Assembly (NCBI RefSeq): GCF_021922985.1
Contig: NZ_CP040788.1
Coordinates: 1,054,001-1,118,000, forward strand
Source: Clavibacter michiganensis subsp. tessellarius
GTDB taxonomy: Bacteria; Actinomycetota; Actinomycetes; Actinomycetales; Microbacteriaceae
DNA: 64,000 nucleotides
Direction of reading: 5' to 3'
The translations under genes and the position numbers were made by a program. The notes beneath the pieces were generated by a model. That model saw only the letters and a list, made by a program, of their open reading frames with translations. It had not been told where the DNA came from and did no database searches. Shown here piece by piece: positions 1-9,990 of the stretch. Position 1 is the stretch's first letter, and every line of letters begins with the position of its first letter.

Positions 1-408
1 TCCCCCGTGTTCGGGCGCCTCCGCGGCAAGGTCGCGATCTACAACGAGGACATCCGCGCGATCGCCGCCCGGCATGACTGCATCGTGGCCGACCAGTGGT
101 CGCTCACCGAGATCCAGGACCCGCGCATGTGGGACGTCGACCGGCTGCACCTCGCGCCGCTCGGCCACCACACGGTGGCGCGCATGGTGCTCGCCGCGCT
201 CGCCGTGGAGAACGACCTCGAGCCCCGGAAGCCCGAGCCGCTCCCGGCGCGCACGTGGCGGCAGGCGCGCGCGGGCGACATCGACTGGGCGCGGTCCTAC
301 TTCGTGCCGTGGGTGCTGCGGCGGCTCCGCCACCAGTCCTCCGGCGACGGGCGCACGGCCAAGCGGCCGGACGCCTCGCCGTGGACGCGCGTCGACGCGG
401 GCGGCTGA
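1..408 (+). CDS. SGNH/GDSL-family hydrolase, C-terminal part (5' truncated by window edge)
   Basis: The reading frame is open from base 1 to a TGA at 406-408, so only the last 135 codons are visible and the true start lies before the window. The segment DRLHLAPLGHHTVA carries the D-x-x-H block that supplies the catalytic Asp and His of SGNH hydrolases (esterases and lipases with an N-terminal Ser block, which would lie upstream). The tail after about residue 75 is Arg-rich and looks non-catalytic. It is convergent with the carboxypeptidase gene, with only 16 bp between the two stops. The substrate cannot be told from this fragment. Confidence 0.75.
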   Translation, partial: SPVFGRLRGKVAIYNEDIRAIAARHDCIVADQWSLTEIQDPRMWDVDRLHLAPLGHHTVARMVLAALAVENDLEPRKPEPLPARTWRQARAGDIDWARSYFVPWVLRRLRHQSSGDGRTAKRPDASPWTRVDAGG

Positions 409-424
409 CCCGCGACGCCGGTCG

Positions 425-1639
425 TCAGCCGAGCAGCTGCGCGGGGTTGCCCAGGCGCCACCATCCGTCGGGGCCCGGGATCGCGCGGTCGAGCGCGAGA
501 GGCACCTCCACGCTCTGCGCGCCGGCGGTGACGGTCGCCGTGCCCACCGCATCGCCCGCCGCGGCCTCTCCCGCCCCGCGCGCGTCGACGGTCGTGGTCA
601 CGGGCGTGTCCCCCCACACCAGGAGCGATTCGTCCTCGGTGGCGACGGCCTGCGCCGTGGCGCCCCACGCGGTCGCGTAGTCGGCGAACGGCTCCCCCGC
701 GGTGGCGACCCGCACCACGTGCAGGTTCGCGGTCACGGTGGGCAGGAGCGCCACCACCTGGCGGGCGAGCTCCGCGTGGTCGCGGGCGCCGAGGGTGATC
801 CCGACGAGCGTCACGTCGCGGTCGCCCACCTTGGTGTCCACCGCCCAGAGCAGGCACTTGCCCGCCTGCTCGAGCGTGCCCGTCTTGATCCCGCGGAAGC
901 CCGGCACCGCGGCCAGCATGTTGCGGTTCTGGATGGTCCCGACGCCGGGGAGGTCCGCGCTCCGCTGGTCGACGATGCCCGAGAGCACGGGGTCGGCGAG
1001 CGCCATCTCGCCGATGCGCACGAGGTCCGCGGTCGTGCTCACGGTCTCGGGCGAGAGCCCCATGGCGTCGGCCACGTGCGTGCCGGTCAGCCCGTGCTCC
1101 GCGAGCCAGGCGTTCGCCGCGGCGACGAACGCGTCGTTGGATCCATACGCCCACACCCCGAGCGCCGCGGCGTAGTTGTTGGCGCTCGCGAGCAGCGCGC
1201 CCTCGAGGAGGTCCCGCTGGGCGAGGCTCGTGCCCGGCACGGCCGGCTCGACGATGCCGTCCTGCTGGAGGATCTGCCCGCGCAGCGCCTCGTCCTCCGC
1301 CGTGAAGGTCACCTGCGGCCCCTCCTCGCCGGGCGCGAGCGGCTTGGCCTGCAGCACCACGAGGGCGGTGACGATCTTGGTGATGCTCGCCATCGGGCGC
1401 GGCGTGGGCGTCGCGTCGTCCGTCGCGAGGACCCCGTCGAAGCCGACGGCGCCCACCGCGGAGACGCCCGCGCCCGGCCAGGCCTCGGGCGTGAGGACGT
1501 TGACGACCGGATCGGGCGCGTCGACCTGCGCGACCGCCGGGGGCGGATCCGCGGTCAGCGTGACCGGGACGTAGACGCCGCCCGAGACGAGGAGCGCGGC
1601 CGCGACCCCGGTGAGGGCGATGCGCCGGGCGCGGCTCAC
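425..1639 (-). CDS. D-alanyl-D-alanine carboxypeptidase (PBP5-type, peptidase S11)
   Basis: A 404-residue protein that trims the terminal D-Ala from peptidoglycan pentapeptides outside the membrane. An N-terminal Arg-containing start followed by a hydrophobic stretch (ALTGVAAALLVSGGVYV) is a signal peptide or anchor. The three penicillin-binding motifs are in order: SITK (active Ser and Lys), SANN (SxN) and KTGT near the middle. The chosen GTG start (1637-1639) overlaps the stop of the upstream methyltransferase by four bases (GTGA), so the two are probably translationally coupled. The C-terminal part after KTGT has the length of a PBP5-like beta domain but no clear membrane helix. The family is certain; the exact D,D-carboxypeptidase role is inferred. 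Confidence 0.88.
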   Translation of the reverse strand: MSRARRIALTGVAAALLVSGGVYVPVTLTADPPPAVAQVDAPDPVVNVLTPEAWPGAGVSAVGAVGFDGVLATDDATPTPRPMASITKIVTALVVLQAKPLAPGEEGPQVTFTAEDEALRGQILQQDGIVEPAVPGTSLAQRDLLEGALLASANNYAAALGVWAYGSNDAFVAAANAWLAEHGLTGTHVADAMGLSPETVSTTADLVRIGEMALADPVLSGIVDQRSADLPGVGTIQNRNMLAAVPGFRGIKTGTLEQAGKCLLWAVDTKVGDRDVTLVGITLGARDHAELARQVVALLPTVTANLHVVRVATAGEPFADYATAWGATAQAVATEDESLLVWGDTPVTTTVDARGAGEAAAGDAVGTATVTAGAQSVEVPLALDRAIPGPDGWWRLGNPAQLLG

Positions 1640-2445
1640 GCGGGCACCCGGAGCGCGTAGAGCGCGACGGCGCTCGCGGCGGCGACGTTGAGCGAGTCCA
1701 CGCCGTGCAGCATCGGGATGACGACCGTCGAGTCGGCGTGGCGGAGCGCGGCGCGGCTGAGGCCGTCGCCCTCGGTGCCGAGGACGAGCGCGATCCGCTC
1801 CGGCGGATCCGCCGCGAAGGCGTCGAGCGTCACGGCGTCGTCCTCCAGGGCGAGCGCGGCGAGGTGGAAGCCGGCCTCGTGCAGGAGCGTCACGGCCTCC
1901 GGCCACTCGGGCAGGCGGGTCCACGGCACCTGCAGCACGGTGCCCATGCTGACCCGGACGCTCCGGCGGTAGAGCGGGTCGGCGCAGCGCGGGGTGATGA
2001 GCACGGCGTCGGCCCCGATGCCGGCGACCGCGCGGAAGATGGCGCCGACGTTCGTGTGGTCGACGACGTCCTCGAGCACGACCACGCGTCGGGCGTCGCG
2101 CAGCACCTCGGCGACCGCGGGCAGCGGCGGCCGGTGCATGGCGGCGAGCGCCCCGCGGTGCAGGTTGTACCCGGTGAGCCGCTCGAGCACCGCGGCCTCG
2201 CCCACGAAGACGGGGACGTCCGGGAAGGCCTCGAGGAGCGGCGCCACGTCGTCGAGCCACTGCTCCTGCAGGAGCACGGAGCGGGGCACGTGACCCGCCG
2301 CGAGCGCGCGTCCCATGACCTTGGTCGACTCGGCGATGTAGAGGCCGCCCGCCGGCTCGCTGACGCGGCGGAGCGCCACGTCGGTGAGCCGGGAGTAGTC
2401 CTCGAGCCCCGGGGAGTCGAGGTCCTCGATGCGGTGGATGTGCAC
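1636..2445 (-). CDS. TrmH/SpoU-family RNA 2'-O-methyltransferase
   Basis: A 269-residue SPOUT-class enzyme that transfers a methyl group from S-adenosylmethionine to a ribose 2'-OH in tRNA or rRNA. All three SpoU motifs are visible: NVGAIFRAVAGIGADAV (motif 1), LVLGTEGDGLS (motif 2) and IPMLHGVDSLNVAAASAVAL (motif 3), which together form the trefoil-knot SAM site. The N-terminal 100 residues resemble the substrate-binding domain of this family. The start is GTG with a good GGAGAGGA ribosome site. It overlaps the downstream carboxypeptidase gene by four bases. Which nucleotide it methylates cannot be read from the sequence. Confidence 0.88.
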   Translation of the reverse strand: MHIHRIEDLDSPGLEDYSRLTDVALRRVSEPAGGLYIAESTKVMGRALAAGHVPRSVLLQEQWLDDVAPLLEAFPDVPVFVGEAAVLERLTGYNLHRGALAAMHRPPLPAVAEVLRDARRVVVLEDVVDHTNVGAIFRAVAGIGADAVLITPRCADPLYRRSVRVSMGTVLQVPWTRLPEWPEAVTLLHEAGFHLAALALEDDAVTLDAFAADPPERIALVLGTEGDGLSRAALRHADSTVVIPMLHGVDSLNVAAASAVALYALRVPA

Positions 2446-2512
2446 GCCGGTCCTCTCCGTGCGCCGCGTGGACGGCGCTGCTCGCGCGGAGCCATCGCGG
2501 GGGTGCGCTGTC

Positions 2513-2518
2513 TAGACT
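2513..2518 (+). promoter_or_regulatory. -10 box (TAGACT) for the sirtuin operon
   Basis: TAGACT lies in the divergent gap between the methyltransferase and sirtuin genes, 76 bp before the sirtuin ATG. It matches the TAnnnT form seen before many other genes here. No clear -35 is visible. Confidence 0.5.
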
Positions 2519-2593
2519 CGGCAGGACAATGATGCCCTGCCCCGTCGTCGCCCGCCGACGGGGCCGGGCGTCCGCTCGGCACCGGGAGGCCCC

Positions 2594-3448
2594 ATGAGCA
2601 CCGCTCTCCGCGACGATCCCCTGCCCCCCGCGGGATCCACCGTGGCCGAGGCCGTCGACCTGATGCGCGGCCGCCGCACGGCGGTCCTCACGGGCGCGGG
2701 CCTCAGCACCGACTCGGGCATCCCCGACTACCGCGGCGAGGGCGCCCCGAAGCGGAACCCGATGACGTTCCAGCAGTTCCGCAGCGAGGGCGACGACTTC
2801 CGCCGCCGCTACTGGGCGGGAGGCCACCTCGGCTGGAAGGCCTTCAGCTCGGCGCGGCCCAACGACGGGCACGCCGCGCTCGCCGACCTGGAGGGCGCCG
2901 GCGTCGTGTCGGGCCTCGTGACCCAGAACGTCGACGGCCTGCACGAGCGCGCCGGCTCCCGCCGCGTGGTGGACCTGCACGGATCCCTCGACCGCGTCCT
3001 CTGCCTCGACTGCGGCCAGGCCTACGCCCGGTCGGCGATCGCCGACCGCATCAGCGCCGAGAACCCCTGGCTCGACCAGCCCGACGCGGTGGAGCTGAAC
3101 CCCGACGGCGACGCGCAGGTGCACGACGTCGACCGCTTCCGGATCCCGGTCTGCAGCGTCTGCGGCGGCATGCTCAAGCCCGACGTGGTCTTCTTCGGCG
3201 AGCTCGTGCCCACCGAGCGCTTCCAGGAGGCGAGCGCCATCGTCTCCGACGCGGACGTGCTCCTCATCGCCGGGTCCTCGCTCGCCGTGAACTCCGGCAT
3301 CCGCCTGCTCGAGCTCGCGCGGAGGAGCCGCATGCCGATCGTGATCCTCAACCGCGGCATCACCAAGGGCGACACCCGCGCCACCGTGCGCCTCGAGGGC
3401 GGCACCAGCGAGACCCTCCGCGCCATCGCGACGGAGCTCGCCGCGTGA
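2594..3448 (+). CDS. NAD-dependent protein deacylase, Sir2 family
   Basis: A 284-residue sirtuin that removes acyl groups from lysines, consuming NAD+ and yielding nicotinamide and O-acyl-ADP-ribose. The NAD site TGAGLSTDSGIPDYRG is at residues 33-48, QNVDGLH at 111-117, and the catalytic His at 129 in DLHGS. Four zinc cysteines are present (C137, C140, C187, C190), so the structural zinc ribbon is intact. The spacer between the Cys pairs is long (about 47 residues), typical of the larger bacterial class. The ATG is preceded by GGGAGG. The next gene overlaps it by four bases. Targets are unknown. Confidence 0.93.
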   Translation: MSTALRDDPLPPAGSTVAEAVDLMRGRRTAVLTGAGLSTDSGIPDYRGEGAPKRNPMTFQQFRSEGDDFRRRYWAGGHLGWKAFSSARPNDGHAALADLEGAGVVSGLVTQNVDGLHERAGSRRVVDLHGSLDRVLCLDCGQAYARSAIADRISAENPWLDQPDAVELNPDGDAQVHDVDRFRIPVCSVCGGMLKPDVVFFGELVPTERFQEASAIVSDADVLLIAGSSLAVNSGIRLLELARRSRMPIVILNRGITKGDTRATVRLEGGTSETLRAIATELAA

Positions 3449-4080
3449 CCCGCATCGTGCTCGTCCGCCACGGCCGGACCGCGTGGAACGTGGAGCGCCG
3501 CGTGCAGGGGTCGAGCGACATCCCCCTCGACGACACCGGCCGGGCGCAGGCGGCCACCGCGGGCGCGCTGCTCGCGGAGGCGGTCCGCGGCGGACCCGGG
3601 TGGGACGCCGTGTACGCCAGCCCACTCGGGCGCGCGTTCGAGACGGCGTCGATCATCGTCGAGCACCTCGCGCTCGGCGGCTCCCCCAGCGCCGGTCCCC
3701 GTCCGGAGCCGGCGCTCGCGGAGCGCCGCTACGGCCTCGCCGAGGGCCTCACGCACTCCGAGATCGAGGCGCGCTTCCCGGACGGCGACGTCCCCGGCCG
3801 CGAGACCGTCGAGTCCGTCACGGAGCGGGCCGGCGGCGCGCTGCTGCGCCTCGCCGAGGAGCACCCGGGCGGCTCGCTCGTCGTCGTGTCGCACGGCGGG
3901 GTGATCGCCGCGCTCGCCCGCAGCCTCGACGCCTCGCTCACCGGCCGCCCCGGCCCCATGATCGAGAACGGCTCGGCGCACACCTTCGGCGTGGTCGACG
4001 GGACGCTGTCTCTGCTGCGGTTCGGCGGCGTCGCGGAGCTCGCGGCCTCCGTGCCGTCGTCGGACGCCCGCCCCGCCTGA
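3445..4080 (+). CDS. Histidine phosphatase (phosphoglycerate mutase-like) family protein
   Basis: A 211-residue member of the two-histidine phosphatase superfamily. The phospho-accepting motif LVRHGRTAWN sits at the N-terminus and the second histidine is in the SHGGV segment near residue 150. The fold includes true mutases, CobC-like phosphatases and broad sugar-phosphatases; the sequence does not tell which, and the domain length fits a phosphatase better than a cofactor-dependent mutase. The GTG start overlaps the sirtuin stop by four bases, so the pair is probably made from one message. A hairpin follows the stop. Confidence 0.85.
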   Translation: MTRIVLVRHGRTAWNVERRVQGSSDIPLDDTGRAQAATAGALLAEAVRGGPGWDAVYASPLGRAFETASIIVEHLALGGSPSAGPRPEPALAERRYGLAEGLTHSEIEARFPDGDVPGRETVESVTERAGGALLRLAEEHPGGSLVVVSHGGVIAALARSLDASLTGRPGPMIENGSAHTFGVVDGTLSLLRFGGVAELAASVPSSDARPA

Positions 4081-4100
4081 CCCGTCGTCGCACGCGAGCC

Positions 4101-4122
4101 CCGGCGGGCCCGGCCGCCCGCG
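4101..4122. terminator. GC hairpin between convergent genes
   Basis: GCGGGC (4104-4109) pairs with GCCCGC (4116-4121) around a six-base loop, with flanking CC/GG extending the stem. It lies between the convergent phosphatase and glycosyltransferase stops and could end both. No T-run is present. Confidence 0.45.
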
Positions 4123-4123
4123 G

Positions 4124-5218
4124 TCAGGCCGCCGGGTGCCGCGCCCGCGCGACCTGCTCGAGCAGGTCCCCGAGCGCGACGGCCGAGCGGTCCCAGTCGT
4201 AGGCCGCGGCCCGGGCGACGCACGCGGCGGAGCGACGGCGCCACTCCGCGGGGTCGTCGAGGGAGCGGACCGCGGCCGCGAAGCCCTCGGGATCCTCCGG
4301 GTCGACGTAGATCGCGGCGTCCCCGCCGATCTCGCGGAAGATCGGGATGTCGCTGACCACCACGGGGAGCCCGACGCTCATCGCCTCGATGACGGGGATG
4401 CCGAAGCCCTCGTCGCGCGACGCCGTGAGGAGCGCGGTGGCGCGCCGGAGCGTCCGGGCGTACTCGGCGTCGCTCGCGCCGTCGCGGAAGACGAGGCGCG
4501 CGCCGTCGGCCAGCTCCTCGAGCCGCGCGCGCTCGGGGGCGGAGACGCGGCTCATCAGGTGGAGCTCGTGCTCGGGCAGGTCGTCCGCGGCGCGCACCAG
4601 GGCGTCGACGTTCTTGTACGGCATGTACGAGCCCATGTACACGAGCGTCCGCTCGGCGGGCGCCTCACGCGGCCCGTCGGGCACGCCGTCGGGCGCCGGC
4701 GCGAGCTCCGCGGCGTTGGGCACGACGACGACGGGGCGGGAGGTGAGCCGGTGCCGGCGGATCAGCCCGCGCGTCGTCTCGGACACCGTCACGATCGCGT
4801 CCGCCCGGTCGAGCAGCAGGCGCTGGGGCCACCAGGCGAGGTGGAAGGCGCGCCACAGGGCGCGCACCCCGACGGGGAGGTCGCGCGGCGGGCGCCGGTG
4901 GCGGTAGTAGATGAGGTCGTGCAGCGTGAGCACGAGCGGGTAGTCGCGGCCGCGGGAGCCCATCGTCTGCATCGGGCTGTAGACCACGTCGGGCCGCAGC
5001 CGCCGCACGCGTCGGGCGACCCACGGCTCCGACGCCCCCGTCGGCGCGCTCACGAGCTGCCACGGCAGGTCGGGCAGGAGCTCGAGCTGCCGGTGGTCGC
5101 TGATGAGCATGGTCACGTCGAAGCGCTCCCCGAGCCGCGCGACGAGCTCGGCGCCGTAGCGGCTGATCCCGTCGTGGCGCCCGAGGCGCGTGTACCGGCA
5201 GTCGAACACGAGCCTCAC
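4124..5218 (-). CDS. GT4-family glycosyltransferase
   Basis: A 364-residue GT-B retaining glycosyltransferase. The N-terminal half begins VRLVFDCRYT and contains DGISRYG and LTLHDL; the C-terminal half carries the GT4 donor-site signature DEGFGIPVIEAMSVGLPVV, whose glutamates contact the nucleotide-sugar. The start is GTG, chosen because it overlaps the upstream hydrolase stop by four bases (GTGA) and begins at the conserved first beta strand. No membrane segment is present, so it probably acts at the inner face of the membrane or in the cytosol. Donor and acceptor are unknown; a cell-surface glycolipid or polysaccharide role is a guess from the coupled hydrolase. Confidence 0.87.
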   Translation of the reverse strand: MRLVFDCRYTRLGRHDGISRYGAELVARLGERFDVTMLISDHRQLELLPDLPWQLVSAPTGASEPWVARRVRRLRPDVVYSPMQTMGSRGRDYPLVLTLHDLIYYRHRRPPRDLPVGVRALWRAFHLAWWPQRLLLDRADAIVTVSETTRGLIRRHRLTSRPVVVVPNAAELAPAPDGVPDGPREAPAERTLVYMGSYMPYKNVDALVRAADDLPEHELHLMSRVSAPERARLEELADGARLVFRDGASDAEYARTLRRATALLTASRDEGFGIPVIEAMSVGLPVVVSDIPIFREIGGDAAIYVDPEDPEGFAAAVRSLDDPAEWRRRSAACVARAAAYDWDRSAVALGDLLEQVARARHPAA

Positions 5219-6111
5219 GACGCGCTCCCCTCGTCGAGGAACGCGCGGATGAAGCCGGCGGCCTCCCGGGGCGTCTCGTAGTGGATCAGGTGCCCGACGC
5301 GCGGGATGACCTCGAGGCGCGCGTCCGCGAACAGCCCGCGCAGCCGGTGCTGGGCCGCGACGGGCGTGATGTCGTCGCGCTCGGCCGCGACGAGCAGCAC
5401 GGGCACGCGGACCCGGGGCGCGTAGGTGCTCGCGTCGGAGGACACGGACGCCCGGAAGGCCTCGAGCACGACCCGGCGGTCGCCGAACGCGCTGAAGAAC
5501 CTGTCGTGCTGGTCGTTGATCCAGCGGCGGAGCCCCCGGTCGCGCGTCTTCGCCATGGCCTCGCTCATCACGCGCACGATCGCGCGGTTGCGCAGCAGGC
5601 CGAAGCCCGCGCGCTCGGGGAGGACGGCGGCGGCGCGGTAGTAGAGCACGGCGAGCCGGGTGAGGATCCCGCGCGGCCCCTCGAGGGCGGGCGCGGCGAT
5701 CGGGTTCACGAGGATCGCCCGCGGGTTCGGCAGGCCGTCCGCGAGCGCGGCCGTGACGACGATGGAGCCGAAGGAGTGCCCGAGCACGGTCGCGTGGCGC
5801 GTGCCCGTGGCGTCGACGAACGCGCGGAGCCAGGCGGCGTACCCGGGGATGTCGTGCCGGGCGTCCGCGAGCGGCGCCGAGTCGCCGAAGCCGGGCAGGT
5901 CGGGAGAGAGGATCCGCACCCCGGGCAGCTGCGCGACCACGGGCTCGAGCCCGTGGTGGTCGCCGCGGAACCCGTGCACGACCACGAGCACGTCGCGCGC
6001 GTCGGCGGGTCCGTACTCCCACCACGCCGTGCGGCTCCCGAGGAGGTCGGCGGTGCGCCGGACGACGGGGATCCGGTCGAGCTGCGGGGCGTAGGGAGAG
6101 GGGACGTTCAT
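5215..6111 (-). CDS. Alpha/beta-fold hydrolase
   Basis: A 298-residue alpha/beta hydrolase. The oxyanion-hole motif HGFRG is at about 46-50, the nucleophile elbow GHSFGS places Ser at 113, and the C-terminal catalytic His is in VGHLIHYETP. A helical cap domain lies at about 135-210. The substrate is not predictable; esters of lipids or small carboxylic esters are typical. The ATG at 6109-6111 was preferred over frames extending further upstream because a TAGACT -10 box lies just eight bases before it and the upstream residues are Arg/Pro-rich noise. It is coupled to the downstream glycosyltransferase by a four-base overlap. Confidence 0.85.
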   Translation of the reverse strand: MNVPSPYAPQLDRIPVVRRTADLLGSRTAWWEYGPADARDVLVVVHGFRGDHHGLEPVVAQLPGVRILSPDLPGFGDSAPLADARHDIPGYAAWLRAFVDATGTRHATVLGHSFGSIVVTAALADGLPNPRAILVNPIAAPALEGPRGILTRLAVLYYRAAAVLPERAGFGLLRNRAIVRVMSEAMAKTRDRGLRRWINDQHDRFFSAFGDRRVVLEAFRASVSSDASTYAPRVRVPVLLVAAERDDITPVAAQHRLRGLFADARLEVIPRVGHLIHYETPREAAGFIRAFLDEGSAS

Positions 6112-6119
6112 CGGGGTCG

Positions 6120-6125
6120 AGTCTA
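6120..6125 (-). promoter_or_regulatory. -10 box (TAGACT) of the hydrolase/glycosyltransferase operon
   Basis: TAGACT on the minus strand ends eight bases before the hydrolase ATG, with no Shine-Dalgarno sequence between. This spacing would put the transcript start at or very near the ATG (leaderless). Confidence 0.5.
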
Positions 6126-6184
6126 CGAGCGGCGGGCGCCCCCGCCCCCGGGCGCGCCGGGCCGGGCCGGGCACCCGGCGCGCC

Positions 6185-6190
6185 TAGAGT
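6185..6190 (+). promoter_or_regulatory. -10 box (TAGAGT) of treS
   Basis: TAGAGT lies 58 bp before the treS GTG in the divergent gap with the hydrolase gene. The two -10 boxes are 59 bp apart and point away from each other. Confidence 0.45.
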
Positions 6191-6248
6191 TGCCCCGAGC
6201 CTTCCCGCCCCGCCGTCGACGCGTCCCGTCGCGCCCCTGAGGAGAACC

Positions 6249-7970
<1,722 letters not shown>

Positions 7971-7980
7971 CATCTACAGG

Positions 7981-8682
7981 ATGAGCTCCCGCTGGCACCA
8001 CTCCCTCGCCTCCTTCGACCTCGAGACGACGGGGGTGGACGTCGAGACCGCGCGCATCGTCACGGCGTGCATCGTCGTGCTCGACGCCGACGGGGAGGTC
8101 ACCGAACGGCACGACTGGCTGGCGGATCCCGGCGTCGAGATCCCCGCGGGCGCCGCCGCCATCCACGGCGTCACCACGGAGCGCGCCCGCGCCGAGGGAC
8201 GCGACGCCGCCGCCGTCGTGCTCGAGATCGTCACGACCATCCGCGAGGTGTTCGCCCGCGGCCTCGCGCTCGTGGTCTACAACGCGCCGTACGACCTCAC
8301 GCTCCTCAACCGGGAGGCCGTGCGTCACGGCGTCGAGCCGCTCCGCGACACCGGCCCCGTCATCGACCCCCTCGTCATCGACAAGGCGGTCGACACCTAC
8401 CGCCGCGGCAAGCGCACGCTGTCCGTCGCCGCCGAGCACTACGGCGTGCGGCTCGACGACGCGCACGACGCGGGCGCCGACGCCATCGCCGCCGGCCGCG
8501 TCGCGCAGGCCATCGCCGGCCGGTACGCCGACCAGCTCGACATCCCCGTGCTCGACCTCCACGACCGCCAGGTGGACTGGTCCCGCGTGCAGGCGGAGAG
8601 CTTCCAGGACTACATGCGCCGCACGCGCGACCCCGCGTTCACGACCTCGGGCGCCTGGCCCGAGCGCCACGCCGACAGCTGA
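7981..8682 (+). CDS. DEDD-family 3'-5' exonuclease (DNA polymerase III epsilon-like)
   Basis: A 233-residue exonuclease of the DnaQ-like superfamily. ExoI motif SFDLETTGVD supplies the first Asp and Glu, ExoII is near VVYNAPYDLTLL, and ExoIII lies in HDAGADAIAAGRVAQA, giving the DEDDh two-metal set. It lacks the DnaE-binding tail expected of a true epsilon subunit, so a repair or RNA-processing exonuclease is as likely as replication proofreading. The ATG was chosen because it starts the conserved domain and lies seven bases after a -10 box; an in-frame upstream extension would read into treS. A strong terminator follows. Confidence 0.87.
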   Translation: MSSRWHHSLASFDLETTGVDVETARIVTACIVVLDADGEVTERHDWLADPGVEIPAGAAAIHGVTTERARAEGRDAAAVVLEIVTTIREVFARGLALVVYNAPYDLTLLNREAVRHGVEPLRDTGPVIDPLVIDKAVDTYRRGKRTLSVAAEHYGVRLDDAHDAGADAIAAGRVAQAIAGRYADQLDIPVLDLHDRQVDWSRVQAESFQDYMRRTRDPAFTTSGAWPERHADS

Positions 8683-8731
8683 TCCCGGCGGGCGTCGCGC
8701 TCCCCGCGGGGAGAGCACCACCCCGTGCACG

Positions 8732-8767
8732 ACGAAGGGCGCCCGGCCGGAGCCGGGCGCCCTTCGT
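8732..8767. terminator. Perfect 16-bp stem-loop, bidirectional terminator
   Basis: ACGAAGGGCGCCCGGC (8732-8747) pairs fully with 8752-8767 around the tetraloop CGGA. It lies between the convergent exonuclease and rpmE2 genes, with weak T/A bases on each side. Confidence 0.85.
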
Positions 8768-8784
8768 GGTGCTGCTGAGGGCTG

Positions 8785-9042
8785 CTACTTCTTGGTGCCG
8801 AAGTTCGCGTAGCGCGAGTTGAACTTCTCGACGCGGCCGGCGGAGTCCATGATGCGCTGCTTGCCCGTGTAGAACGGGTGCGACTCGCTCGAGATCTCGA
8901 CGTCGATGACCGCGTACTCGACGCCGTCCTCCCAGACGATGGTCTTGGAGCTGCTCACGGTGGAGCGCGTGAGGAAGGTCGCGCCGGAGGCGAGGTCGCG
9001 GAAGACGACGGGGGCGTACTTGGGGTGGATGTCGGTCTTCAT
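8785..9042 (-). CDS. rpmE2: Large ribosomal subunit protein bL31, type B (zinc-independent)
   Basis: An 85-residue L31 protein beginning [16 protein letters not shown]. It has no Cys at all, so it is the C-minus paralogue that replaces the zinc-binding L31 when zinc is scarce, letting cells recover zinc from ribosomes. In other actinobacteria this paralogue is commonly under Zur control; I looked for an AT-rich Zur palindrome upstream and did not see one. The upstream region holds a TAGGCT -10 box about 76 bases before the ATG. It is monocistronic, bounded by a terminator. Confidence 0.95.
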   Translation of the reverse strand: MKTDIHPKYAPVVFRDLASGATFLTRSTVSSSKTIVWEDGVEYAVIDVEISSESHPFYTGKQRIMDSAGRVEKFNSRYANFGTKK

Positions 9043-9117
9043 CGGGGTGTCCTTCGTCGTTTCTGGTGTCTGCGTGGGAAGCGTGGGTGCCCGGGATGAT
9101 CACCCGACCAGTGGACG

Positions 9118-9123
9118 AGCCTA
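9118..9123 (-). promoter_or_regulatory. -10 box (TAGGCT) of rpmE2
   Basis: TAGGCT on the minus strand, giving a leader of roughly 70 bases before the rpmE2 ATG. The leader contains GGGTGATCATCCC-like partial symmetry (around 9101-9105) of unknown meaning. Confidence 0.4.
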
Positions 9124-9174
9124 CCAGACGGGTGCCCGGATCGGGTCGGCGCGCCGAGGGACGGCGCAGGCGGA

Positions 9175-9963
9175 TCAGCGGCGGACGGCGCGGGCCGTGA
9201 AGCGGCCGTCGTCCTGCGTGACCTCGAGCTCCAGGCGGAAGGTGCGGCCCAGGTTGTCGGCGGTGATGACGTCCGCGAGCGGTCCGGCCGCGACGACGGC
9301 GCCGTCGCGCAGGAGCAGCCCATGCGTGAACCCGCGCGGGATCTCCTCCACGTGGTGCGTGACCATGACGATGCCGGGCGCCTCGGGGGCGGACGCGTAG
9401 CCGCCGAGCAGCTGCAGCAGCTCCTCGCGCGCGCCGAGGTCGAGGCTCGCGGCGGGCTCGTCGAGGAGCAGGAGCTCGGGGTCGGTCATGATCGAGCGGG
9501 CGATCTGCACGCGCTTCTGCTCGCCGTCGCTCAGCGTGCCGAACCGGCGCTGCTCGAGGTGGTCGAGGCGCCACTCGGCGAGGACGCGCTGCGCGCGGCG
9601 CACGTCGATGTCCTCGTAGTCCTCGTTCCAGCGGCCGGTGACCGAGTACGCGGCCGTGAGCACGACGTCGAGCACGGTCTCGTCGGCGGGGATGCGGCGC
9701 GCCATCGCGGTGGAGGCGAAGCCGATGCGCGAGCGCAGCTCGAAGACGTCGACGCGGCCCAGCTCGTGGTCGAGGACGGTGGCCGTGCCGGAGGACGGGT
9801 GCGCCATCGCCGAGGCGATCTGCAGGAGGCTCGTCTTGCCGGCGCCGTTCGGGCCGAGGACGACCCAGCGCTCGTCGCCGTCGACGGTCCAGTCCACGTG
9901 GTCGAGGATGGTCGTCCCGTTCCGGACGAAGGACACTCCGGACAGGGAGAGGACGTGGCTCAT
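9175..9963 (-). CDS. ABC transporter ATP-binding protein (no permease nearby)
   Basis: A 262-residue single ABC domain. Walker A is GPNGAGKTS near residue 37, the signature is LSDGEQKR, Walker B is LLLLDEP, and the switch His follows in MVTHHVEEIP. The long insertion between Walker A and signature and the HHVEEIP segment resemble the stand-alone COG1119 group (ModF-like), which often lacks an adjacent membrane partner. Neighbours are rpmE2 and glgA, neither a permease. A TAGACT -10 box lies seven bases before the ATG, suggesting a leaderless message. Substrate is unknown. Confidence 0.85.
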   Translation of the reverse strand: MSHVLSLSGVSFVRNGTTILDHVDWTVDGDERWVVLGPNGAGKTSLLQIASAMAHPSSGTATVLDHELGRVDVFELRSRIGFASTAMARRIPADETVLDVVLTAAYSVTGRWNEDYEDIDVRRAQRVLAEWRLDHLEQRRFGTLSDGEQKRVQIARSIMTDPELLLLDEPAASLDLGAREELLQLLGGYASAPEAPGIVMVTHHVEEIPRGFTHGLLLRDGAVVAAGPLADVITADNLGRTFRLELEVTQDDGRFTARAVRR

Positions 9964-9970
9964 GCCCGCC

Positions 9971-9976
9971 AGTCTA
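9971..9976 (-). promoter_or_regulatory. -10 box (TAGACT) of the lone ABC ATPase gene
   Basis: TAGACT on the minus strand with seven bases to the ATG at 9963. It lies just downstream of the glgA terminator. Confidence 0.5.
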
Positions 9977-9990
9977 TCCGCCCGGGCCGC

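Noticed and set aside
9043..9174. Zur operator upstream of rpmE2
   Set aside because: Zinc-free L31 genes are often Zur-controlled, but no AT-rich palindrome of that type is present.
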